The translations under genes were made by a program, and so were the position numbers. The notes below the pieces were generated by a model that saw only the letters and a program-made list of their open reading frames with translations, was not told where the DNA came from and made no database searches. This document shows, piece by piece, positions 1-5,539 of a DNA stretch of 5,890 nucleotides. Position 1 is the stretch's first letter. The number at the start of each line of letters is the position of its first letter. The DNA lies in NCBI GenBank assembly GCA_030040395.1, contig JASHTU010000641.1, forward strand, positions 1-5,890, in the 5' to 3' direction. Origin of the DNA: Acidobacteriaceae bacterium. GTDB lineage: Bacteria; Acidobacteriota; Terriglobia; Terriglobales; Acidobacteriaceae.

Positions 1-1164
1 TTGGGTGATGAGGCCTTCGCGCACCATGTCGATGGCGACGCGCACCGCAGCCAGGCCCGTGCGCTTGCCATTGCGGGTTTGCAGCATGTAGAGCTTACCG
101 TCCTGAATGGTGAACTCGAAGTCCTGCATGTCGCGGTAGTGCTTCTCCATGCGCCGCGTGATGTCGCGCAACTGCTCATAGACCTTGGGCATAGCGCGCT
201 CGAGTTCGCTGATGGGCTGCGGCGTGCGCACGCCGGAAACCACATCCTCGCCCTGCGCGTTCATCAGGTATTCGCCGAAGAAGGCATGCTCGCCGGTGGC
301 GGGATTGCGCGTAAAGCCCACGCCGGTGCCAGAATTGTCGCCCAGGTTGCCGAACACCATGGCCTGCACGTTGACCGCGGTGCCGAGCCAGTCGTCAATA
401 CGGTTGATGCGGCGATAGGTTTTGGCCCTCTCATTCTGCCAACTGCGGAAGACTGCGTCGCGGGCAGCCACGAGCTGCTCCCTCGGGTCTTGAGGAAAGT
501 CTTTGCCGGTTTCCTTTTTCACCAGCTTTTTGTACTCTTCGATGATCTTCTGGAGGGCCTCGGGCTGGAGCTCGTAATCGTATTTGACTTTTTCGGCGGC
601 CTTGACACTGTCGAAGATGTGCTCGAATTTTTTCTTGGGAATGTCGAGCACCACGTCGCCGAACATCTGAATGAGGCGGCGATAGGAGTCGTAGGCGAAG
701 CGCGGATTCCTACTGCGCCTGGCGAGAGCCTCGACGGCGTGGTCGTTGAGGCCCAGGTTGAGAATCGTGTCCATCATGCCGGGCATGGAAAATTTGGCGC
801 CGGAGCGGACAGAAACCAGCAGCGGATTGTCGCCCGCGCCCAGCTTCTGGCCTTGCATCTTTTCCAGTTGCGCAAGAGCCGCCTTCATCTCCTTATCGAT
901 CTGCGGGCTCAGTTTGCCGCGCATGTATTCGCGGCAGGCCTCGGTTTGAATGGTGAATCCCGGAGGCACGGGCAGGCCGGCGTTGGTCATCTCGGCGAGG
1001 CCGGCGCCTTTGCCGCCCAGCTCGTCCTTCATGCGGCCATTACCGTCAGCCTTGCCGCCGCCGAAGAAATATACGTATTGGGTTGCAATCGAGCCCGCTT
1101 GGGAAGGAGTTGACATCGAGCCTGCCATTTCGGCAGGCGCCTGCTCAAGAACGCCTTGCGCCAT
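1..1164 (-). CDS. ppdK: Pyruvate phosphate dikinase, N-terminal part (3' end outside window)
   Basis: This cytoplasmic enzyme interconverts ATP, phosphate and pyruvate with AMP, pyrophosphate and phosphoenolpyruvate. The 388 visible residues cover the ATP-grasp nucleotide-binding domain of a protein usually about 880 residues long. The family opening YVYFFGGG is at 30-37, followed by GGKGAGLAEM (50-59), LPVPPGF (64-70), SVRSGAKFSMPGMMDT (118-133), VGFTRNPATGE (282-292) and the FEFTIQDGKLYMLQTRNGKRT region (349-369). R120, E350, Q362 and R364 match ATP-site residues known from the Clostridium symbiosum enzyme (Arg92, Glu323, Gln335, Arg337). The swivelling phosphohistidine domain and the PEP/pyruvate barrel lie beyond the left edge. 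I chose the ATG at 1164 because GGGAG (1173-1177) lies 8 nt upstream. An in-frame ATG at 1116 lacks a good ribosome site but would trim the extension to about 13 residues. No frameshift is seen. The family call is very secure. Confidence 0.96.
   Translation of the reverse strand, partial: MAQGVLEQAPAEMAGSMSTPSQAGSIATQYVYFFGGGKADGNGRMKDELGGKGAGLAEMTNAGLPVPPGFTIQTEACREYMRGKLSPQIDKEMKAALAQLEKMQGQKLGAGDNPLLVSVRSGAKFSMPGMMDTILNLGLNDHAVEALARRSRNPRFAYDSYRRLIQMFGDVVLDIPKKKFEHIFDSVKAAEKVKYDYELQPEALQKIIEEYKKLVKKETGKDFPQDPREQLVAARDAVFRSWQNERAKTYRRINRIDDWLGTAVNVQAMVFGNLGDNSGTGVGFTRNPATGEHAFFGEYLMNAQGEDVVSGVRTPQPISELERAMPKVYEQLRDITRRMEKHYRDMQDFEFTIQDGKLYMLQTRNGKRTGLAAVRVAIDMVREGLITQ
1120..1138 (-). repeat. 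7-bp inverted repeat in the ppdK coding start
   Basis: On the plus strand GCCTGCC, a 5-nt loop ATTTC, then GGCAGGC form a perfect stem. On the ppdK mRNA this hairpin would begin about 26 nt after the ATG at 1164 and end 3 nt before the alternative in-frame ATG at 1116. It could hinder initiation at the second site, or simply reflect the GC-rich codons there. Confidence 0.45.
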
Positions 1165-1172
1165 GGAAAAGT

Positions 1173-1177
1173 CTCCC
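1173..1177 (-). promoter_or_regulatory. Ribosome binding site of ppdK
   Basis: On the minus strand, GGGAG lies 8 nt before the ATG at 1164. It supports this start over the in-frame ATG at 1116, whose upstream sequence is folded into an inverted repeat and has no purine-rich site. Confidence 0.7.
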
Positions 1178-1221
1178 TTTGTTTGGATTTTCACCCCGGC
1201 GGCAAAAGCCTGTCGCTACCG

Positions 1222-1250
1222 CCCCAGGAAGCAAGAGCCGCTTTCTGGGG
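1222..1250 (-). repeat. Hairpin in ppdK leader
   Basis: On the plus strand CCCCAG, one mismatch position, AAGC, a 7-nt loop, GCTT, the opposing mismatch position and CTGGGG form a stem of ten pairs plus one mismatch. On the ppdK mRNA the mismatch is A-C. The hairpin lies about 57 nt before the ATG. There is no U-run after it, so it is not a standard terminator. It may be a structural leader element. Confidence 0.45.
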
Positions 1251-1416
1251 TCCGGTCGCCGGGAGCCCCGCATTCCGCAACGGCGGTCCTTAGGTCAGGG
1301 TAACGGATCGGGGGCTCAGGATTCCAATGCGCGTTTCTGCTGAGCGCGCGAGTCAACCGGACATTCCGACTGCGTCTTGTGAGCGGGGTGCACTCACTAC
1401 TGCTGATTGTGTCTCA

Positions 1417-1445
1417 AGTATACGTCTGCCGGTGCTATGCGTCAC
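1417..1445 (-). promoter_or_regulatory. Candidate sigma-70 promoter for ppdK
   Basis: On the minus strand GTGACG (1445-1440, four of six matches to TTGACA) is followed after exactly 17 nt by TATACT (1422-1417, five of six matches to TATAAT). Transcription would start near 1410 and give a leader of about 245 nt before the ppdK ATG. The position just after the permease stop is sensible. Such matches also occur by chance, and no second line of evidence is available here. Confidence 0.35.
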
Positions 1446-1471
1446 ATCGGCCGGTGGAGGAGCCGTCGTCT

Positions 1472-3898
1472 CTATTCGTCGCGCAGGGTTTCTGCCGGAT
1501 CGATCCTCACGACCCGTAGGGCGGGAACGGCCGCGGCAATTAGTGCTGCAGATGAGAGCGCCACAACCACTGCGAGAATCGTGGGTCCGTCGTAGACTCC
1601 CACTCCATACAGCACGCTGCGCAGGACCCGCAAAGCTCCCGCACACAAGATCAAACCCAAGATGAGTCCCCACGCTGAGGCGCGTATTCCCGGCGCTGCG
1701 ATGTGGACCATGGCCCGGCGAATGGGGGAGCCGAGCGCGACGCGAATCCCAATCTCTCGCGTGCGCTGGGCCACCATGTTGGCCACCAGGGCGAAAATCC
1801 CCACCACGCTGAGCAGCAGCGCCAGCGCGGCCATGGCGCCCAGCAGCGCCACTTCGATGCGCTGCGTGGCCAGCGTCCGCGCCTCGAGGTCGCTCATCCG
1901 GTAAAAGCCTGAAAATGGCAAGCCAGGATCGGCGCTGGCCAGCGCCCGCTGCATTTGCGCCGTGAGCCCTGCGATGGGGCCAGCAGTGCGAACGATCCAA
2001 CTGGGCTGGAACCAGGTGTGGATCACCGCAAGGTAGGCGGGCTGCGTCATTTGCGCCGCCGGCACGTACACCGTCTCTTCCGTTTGCAGCGGAGCCACAG
2101 GATCAAGCCCCGAAGAAAGCTGCACGTCGCCCACCAAGCCGACGATCACCGGGCCCCTATTGAGCGAGCGGCCGACAGGATTCGCGCCGTGATAGAACTT
2201 TTCGGCGAAGGCATGGTTGACGATGGCGACAGGCTGCGTATTGGGTCCGTCGGAGCCGGTAAACCTGCGTCCCGCAAGCAGCGGAATCTGCAGAGCCTTG
2301 AAATAGCCGGGGGTCACGTAAACAAAATCGGCGCCCACGTGTTCGCCGCTCTCCTTACCGTCCGCCAGAGTGACCTGGTCGTTGAGCGTGCGCTCATACG
2401 GAAGCGTCAGTCCCACCGCCGCGTTTTCGACACCGGGAATGCGCCGCATCGCTTCGGTGCTCTCGGCGAGCAGCTTACGAAACGCCGCCGGATCGTGAAA
2501 GCGCGCGTCGGCCAGCGAGGCTTTGGCCGTCATCACGCCGTGGGCGTTGAATCCCGGCGGCAGCGTTTCAAGGTGGACCAAGGTGCGAACCAGCAACCCG
2601 GCGCCAGCCAGCAGAAGCACGGTGAGAGCCACCTCGCCCGCAATCAGCGCCTGGCGCAGGCGCAGCCGCTCTGTGCTCGCAACGCTGCGGCTCGCCATCG
2701 AGGAGCGAAGATCGACCCGGCGCGTGGCGAGCGCCGGCAGCATCCCGAACAATATGCTCGTGAGCAGCGAAACAGCCAGCGTAAACGCCAGCACCCGGCC
2801 GTCAAGCGGGATGCCAGCCACCGGCAAAAATCCCAAGGGCAGCAGCGCCAGCAATCCGCGCAGCGCCAAATACCCCACGCCCACGCCGGCCGCTCCGCCC
2901 GCCACGGCGAGCACCAGGTTCTCAATCCAAAGCTGCTTCTGAATCTGCCAATGCGACGCGCCAAGCGCGAGCCGTGTCGCGAGTTCCGGCGTGCGCCTCG
3001 ACACGTGCACCAGCGTAAGCCCGGCCAGATTAGCGCAGGCGATCAGCAAGATCAATCCTGCAGCCAACATCAAAGCCACGGCCTTCAGGCGAAGCGTAGC
3101 CGCCTCGCCTTGTTGCAGCGGCACGGAGTAAAACGAGACCCGCTCAGCGCGGTTTTCGCGCGCCAGGCTCGCTGCCGGAGCGGCCCAGGCGCGGTTAATC
3201 TCCGCATTCGCCTCCAGCCATGTGGCTCCGTCGCGCAGGCGTGTAATCACGTCGTAATTCGTGCCGCCGCCCTCGCCGCTGGCGCTCGGCTGCAGCGCCG
3301 TGTACACCTCGGCATTCAACGGCGTCGCCGCCCCTTGCGGCAAGACGCCAATCACCGTGTACAGCTCACCCTTCAGATGAATTGTCTGACCCACAATGCC
3401 GCGGTCGCCGCCGAAGATGTTGCGCCACAGCCTGTAGCTCAAGATGGCGGCGTTGGGTCCGTGCGGCTGGTCTTCCGCCGCGGTAAAGTTGCGGCCGGCG
3501 GCGAGATGAATGCCAAGCACATCGAGATAATGCTGGGAAATGCGGCCGTCCTGCACGTAGGCAACCCGCGCGCCGGCTTGAAGATTCACGCCGGAGCTCC
3601 AACCCGAGATGGCGGAAATGAGCGCCGGCACATTGTCGCGCAGCAACTCCCATTGTTCGCCGTCGATGCCGGTAGGCCCGTCATAGGGCCTCAGTCCCTG
3701 AACACTTCGGAAAATCGTGCCCATGCGCTCCGGATGCGGGTAGGGCAGGCTCGTGAGCATGAGCGCGTTCACGATGGAGAAGATAGCCGTATTGGCGCCG
3801 ATGGCGAGCGCCAAAGTGACCATGACAGCCGCGGTAAAGCCCCGATTCCGCCGCATTTGCCGGAAAGCAAATTGGAAATTCTGCCCTAATGTCCGCAT
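1472..3898 (-). CDS. ADOP-type MacB/FtsX-like ABC transporter permease
   Basis: This is an inner-membrane permease of the acidobacterial duplicated orphan permease family, 808 residues and of usual family length. The N-terminal block RRNRGFTAAVMVTLALAIGA (16-35) leading to LPYPHPERM (51-59) is the family hallmark. I read about eight membrane segments near 21-45, 273-297, 326-352, 369-390, 417-438, 682-708, 741-757 and 772-793. Two periplasmic MacB-type core domains lie at about 50-270 and 440-670, each followed by an FtsX domain. The duplication shows in the paired cytoplasmic motifs RTPELATRLALGAS (302-315) and RTREIGIRVALGSP (712-725). No ATPase is encoded nearby, so it is an 'orphan'. By analogy with MacB, a mechanotransmission or export role is possible, but the substrate is unknown. 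The STAS gene ends 32 nt upstream, suggesting co-transcription. AAGGGTGAG precedes the start. The frame is intact, ending in TAG at 1474-1472. Confidence 0.94.
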   Translation of the reverse strand: MRTLGQNFQFAFRQMRRNRGFTAAVMVTLALAIGANTAIFSIVNALMLTSLPYPHPERMGTIFRSVQGLRPYDGPTGIDGEQWELLRDNVPALISAISGWSSGVNLQAGARVAYVQDGRISQHYLDVLGIHLAAGRNFTAAEDQPHGPNAAILSYRLWRNIFGGDRGIVGQTIHLKGELYTVIGVLPQGAATPLNAEVYTALQPSASGEGGGTNYDVITRLRDGATWLEANAEINRAWAAPAASLARENRAERVSFYSVPLQQGEAATLRLKAVALMLAAGLILLIACANLAGLTLVHVSRRTPELATRLALGASHWQIQKQLWIENLVLAVAGGAAGVGVGYLALRGLLALLPLGFLPVAGIPLDGRVLAFTLAVSLLTSILFGMLPALATRRVDLRSSMASRSVASTERLRLRQALIAGEVALTVLLLAGAGLLVRTLVHLETLPPGFNAHGVMTAKASLADARFHDPAAFRKLLAESTEAMRRIPGVENAAVGLTLPYERTLNDQVTLADGKESGEHVGADFVYVTPGYFKALQIPLLAGRRFTGSDGPNTQPVAIVNHAFAEKFYHGANPVGRSLNRGPVIVGLVGDVQLSSGLDPVAPLQTEETVYVPAAQMTQPAYLAVIHTWFQPSWIVRTAGPIAGLTAQMQRALASADPGLPFSGFYRMSDLEARTLATQRIEVALLGAMAALALLLSVVGIFALVANMVAQRTREIGIRVALGSPIRRAMVHIAAPGIRASAWGLILGLILCAGALRVLRSVLYGVGVYDGPTILAVVVALSSAALIAAAVPALRVVRIDPAETLRDE

Positions 3899-3930
3899 TG
3901 GAGCTCACCCTTTCAGGTTCGGGATCGGCG

Positions 3931-4290
3931 TTACGCCGCGCTCTCCTCGAAACGCACCCCGCATCGAGCCCCGTCATTGTCTTTAGCCAACAGAATCCGG
4001 TCCAGACCTACCAGGGCAAGAATCTCGTGGACGTGGCGGCCAGGACGCGCGACGGTGAAACTGTGGCCGGCCTTCGCGGCGTCGGTGTAGAGGGTGATAA
4101 GAGCAGCCAGTCCGGCGGCGTCAATGCGCTTGACGGAAGCGAGATCGAGAGACACGTTTTCCCGGCGCACCAGCGGAGCCAGCCGCGCCAGCAAGTGCTG
4201 CTCGTTACCCCGCACCAATTCCACGGCCTCACCCGGCCCGGCCAAGGCTACTACCGTCGGAGCCACTTCGTAATCCATCGTGCCGGTCAT
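3931..4290 (-). CDS. STAS-domain protein (anti-sigma-antagonist-like / MlaB-like)
   Basis: This single-domain cytoplasmic protein of 119 residues consists almost entirely of a STAS fold. The diagnostic strand-loop-helix reads SLDLASVKRIDAAGLAALIT (47-66), followed by a helix (67-74), AGHSFTVARP (74-83) and HEILALVGLDRIL (88-100). STAS proteins bind partner proteins, for example anti-sigma factors (SpoIIAA, RsbV), or act as lipid-transport accessory subunits (MlaB). SpoIIAA has the phospho-acceptor Ser58 in DSSG; here the motif is D57-A58-A59-G60, so the usual kinase-controlled switch cannot work at that position. The ATG at 4290 is chosen because GGAGGAGG ends 4 nt upstream and the domain begins immediately. 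A longer in-frame reading from 4536 adds 82 residues without domain character. The partner is unknown, and neither a kinase nor a sigma factor gene is in view. Confidence 0.87.
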   Translation of the reverse strand: MTGTMDYEVAPTVVALAGPGEAVELVRGNEQHLLARLAPLVRRENVSLDLASVKRIDAAGLAALITLYTDAAKAGHSFTVARPGRHVHEILALVGLDRILLAKDNDGARCGVRFEESAA

Positions 4291-4294
4291 GCAA

Positions 4295-4302
4295 CCTCCT
4301 CC
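4295..4302 (-). promoter_or_regulatory. Strong ribosome binding site of the STAS gene
   Basis: On the minus strand GGAGGAGG lies 4 nt before the ATG at 4290, with the core GGAGG a few nt further back. It is the strongest Shine-Dalgarno match in the window and decides the start against the 82-residue upstream extension. Confidence 0.8.
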
Positions 4303-4342
4303 GCGAGGGGAATGCTCGCGCGCTTCAATCTCATTTGCATTG

Positions 4343-4360
4343 CCGTTCAACCTTGAACGG
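4343..4360. repeat. 18-bp palindrome, candidate operator
   Basis: CCGTTCAA-CC-TTGAACGG is a perfect inverted repeat with 8-bp arms and a 2-nt centre. It lies 53 nt upstream of the STAS start and about 310 nt upstream of the DUF2784 start. The compact symmetry is typical of a site for a dimeric helix-turn-helix regulator. The 2-nt centre is too short for a good RNA loop unless the inner pairs open. The regulator is unknown. Confidence 0.5.
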
Positions 4361-4670
4361 GCACGCCGGGCGCCAAACTTGCGGAACGCAGAAGTCATTG
4401 AGTCCACAGGAAAAATTGCTTGATCGAATTCCTCTGCTGGAGCTCGGGCTGTGCGATCCTCGCTGCCGGCGTCCGCAAATGAACAGTGATCTGATGTACG
4501 CAATCGATGGGGCTGCGGTTCCGCGGCGTCCATCAAGCGTCCGGGGCCAATCCAGCCGAACCGGGACCCGGCCCACCTCGGAAATTCAGGGAGTCGATGC
4601 GGAGCCGGTCAACCGCGGAGAGGAATGGCTGCTTAAGGCCTGGGAGAGCACTACGATAGAGTTACGCGTC

Positions 4671-5042
4671 ATGGCTACCGCCGCCACTCTGGTTTTGCTG
4701 GCGCATCTGGCATGGATCGTGCTGGTCATATTCGGCGCCCTCTTTACGCGGGGGCGGCCTTTCTGGACTGCGGCGCATGTCCTGGCGCTGGTGTGGGGGA
4801 TCGTGGTGGAAGCGGGCCCGTGGCCCTGCCCGCTCACGCTTTTGGAAGAACATTTTGAGATGAAGGCCGGAGTGGCGGCCTACCGCGGCGACTTTCTCCT
4901 GCTTTCCCTCGACCGGCTTGTGTATCCCAATCTGCCCGCATGGGCCATCACCCTGGCCGGGGTGTCGGTATGCGCTCTCAATCTAGGCCTTTACGGTTGG
5001 CGGTTCTGGAATTACCGGCGTTTAGCGCGAGCTTCGCGTTGA
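4671..5042 (+). CDS. DUF2784 family small membrane protein
   Basis: This predicted inner-membrane protein of 123 residues belongs to the DUF2784 family, whose function is not known. Three hydrophobic segments are visible at about 3-23, 31-50 and 90-109. Family-type features are HLAWIVLVIFGALF (12-25), FWTAAHVLALVWGIVVEAGP (31-50), the motif CPLTLLEEHF (53-62) after a Trp-Pro, and NLGLYGWRFW (104-113) near the basic C-terminus (RRLARASR). The ATG at 4671 gives the usual family length of roughly 120-130 residues and begins right at the first membrane segment. It lacks a clear ribosome binding site: GGGAGAG at 4642-4648 is too far away. The frame stays open upstream to an ATG at 4335, with others at 4479 and 4494, so the start is less certain than the family. 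The stop is TGA at 5040-5042. Confidence 0.82.
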   Translation: MATAATLVLLAHLAWIVLVIFGALFTRGRPFWTAAHVLALVWGIVVEAGPWPCPLTLLEEHFEMKAGVAAYRGDFLLLSLDRLVYPNLPAWAITLAGVSVCALNLGLYGWRFWNYRRLARASR

Positions 5043-5084
5043 CGAGGCGTCTTGAGGCGCCATCTTGGTCTGTCGGTATGCTCT

Positions 5085-5113
5085 GGCGGGATTTCAGCCC
5101 GGCCTGAAGCGCC
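5085..5113 (+). repeat. Imperfect stem-loop downstream of the DUF2784 gene
   Basis: An inner stem TTCAG/CTGAA (loop CCCGGC) is flanked by GGCG/CGCC with an asymmetric bulge. It begins 42 nt after the DUF2784 stop. It could help end transcription or protect the mRNA 3' end, but the missing T-run argues against a standard intrinsic terminator. Confidence 0.25.
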
Positions 5114-5476
5114 CCATGCTCGCCCCCGAAGGCTGGCCGGACGCGGGCCGTGTCACAGGACGTTCACACTCCGGCTGTGATAGCATCCGTCTTTCGAGCG
5201 TAGGGCGCTTCGCAGCGCGTGGCGACCCATCCGCTGCGCGCCGGACGTGAAACCCTCCGCCCCGAAACCTCTGCATGGACGAGGAAGACGCGAGATCGGG
5301 ACCCGCGGCCCCAGAATCCGGCCGCCCGGACGCTGCAAAGCGCGTCCGCGAGTCGTCCCTGCAATTTCGGTTGCAGATGCCCCCCGAATCACCACCCGAT
5401 TCAAACCGCATATTTGTAACCACAGATGGCCGTTCCCGCGTCTTTTTTCTGGCGCGTGCCGGCAAAAGGCGTCAGC

Positions 5477-5518
5477 CCCACCGCAGGTGGCCGAAGGCGC
5501 GACCCACCGCAGGTGGCC
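5477..5518 (+). repeat. Two 16-bp direct repeats, each with a hairpin
   Basis: CCCACCGCAGGTGGCC occurs twice without mismatch, at 5477-5492 and 5503-5518, with a period of 26 nt and a 10-nt spacer. Each copy contains a hairpin with stem CCACC/GGTGG and loop GCA (5478-5490 and 5504-5516). The second hairpin ends 12 nt before the ribosome binding site of the EF-G-like gene. The pair could be a small dispersed repeat of the REP type or a leader regulatory element. No transposase gene is present. Confidence 0.75.
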
Positions 5519-5528
5519 AGAACATTCT

Positions 5529-5534
5529 AAGGAG
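5529..5534 (+). promoter_or_regulatory. Ribosome binding site of the EF-G-like gene
   Basis: AAGGAG is followed by two consecutive ATG codons at 5537 and 5540. The spacing is only 2 nt to the first and 5 nt to the second, which favours the second ATG as the start. Confidence 0.75.
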
Positions 5535-5539
5535 AAATG

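Larger units (their letters stand above)
1165..1471 (-). other. Intergenic region and probable ppdK leader
   Basis: This 307-nt gap between the permease stop and ppdK holds no credible coding sequence; the overlapping reading frames have no recognisable protein character. On the minus strand it contains a candidate sigma-70-type promoter (1417-1445). Several inverted repeats follow: a long-range pair GAGCCCC/GGGGCTC (1263-1269 with 1311-1317), CCGG-TCG-CCGG (1252-1262), an 11-bp interrupted stem (1222-1250) and GGCGG/CCGCC (1198-1202 with 1219-1223). The last two overlap at 1222-1223, so they could be mutually exclusive. None is followed by a T-run on the minus strand, so no intrinsic terminator for the permease gene is evident. 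I match it to no known riboswitch class. Confidence 0.5.
4291..4670. other. Divergent intergenic region
   Basis: This 380-nt region separates the minus-strand STAS gene from the plus-strand DUF2784 gene. It should hold promoters for both, but I find no convincing -35/-10 pair on either strand. The clear elements are the STAS ribosome binding site and an 18-bp palindrome at 4343-4360. Both neighbouring reading frames extend open into this stretch, but the translations are low in hydrophobic cores, rich in Arg, Pro and Ser, and resemble no family, so I treat them as non-coding. Confidence 0.5.
5043..5539 (+). other. Long non-coding stretch before the EF-G-like gene
   Basis: No credible gene is present: overlapping frames on both strands give Arg/Pro-rich translations without domains. 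Inverted repeats seen are TTCAG-6-CTGAA (5093-5108), with outer GGCG/CGCC at 5085-5088 and 5110-5113; CGCAGCG/CGCTGCG (5211-5217 with 5232-5238); and CTGCAA-6-TTGCAG (5359-5376). None has a clean T-run to make a terminator for the DUF2784 gene. A T6 run at about 5443 has no adjacent stem. I find no convincing promoter. The last 60 nt hold two direct repeats and the ribosome binding site of the next gene. Confidence 0.5.

Noticed and set aside
1..1113. 370-codon open frame on the plus strand at the left edge
   Set aside because: It is antisense to ppdK, whose conserved motifs run through the same bases on the minus strand. The stretches of His, Val and Leu are mirror images of ppdK codons.
1327..1665. 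Plus-strand 112-codon frame across the ppdK-permease gap
   Set aside because: Most of it is antisense to the permease 3' end, and the rest has no coding character.
1955..3889. 644-codon open frame on the plus strand opposite the permease gene
   Set aside because: The translation is rich in Arg, His, Gln and Ala with no domain or membrane pattern, while the opposite strand encodes a full-length, clearly recognisable permease. Long antisense frames are expected in GC-rich coding DNA.
4291..4536. 82-residue N-terminal extension of the STAS protein
   Set aside because: It has no domain character, there is no ribosome binding site at 4536, and a very strong site stands before the ATG at 4290, where the STAS fold begins.
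5441..5450. T6 run as an intrinsic terminator for the DUF2784 gene
   Set aside because: No stem lies directly before the T-run, and it is about 400 nt beyond the stop codon.
5094..5465. Minus-strand frame of 123 codons in the gap before the EF-G-like gene
   Set aside because: The translation is Arg/Ser/Gly-rich, low in hydrophobic core residues, has no ribosome binding site and resembles nothing I know.
5477..5518. CRISPR-like array
   Set aside because: There are only two 16-nt copies with a 10-nt spacer, far below CRISPR repeat and spacer lengths, and no cas genes.
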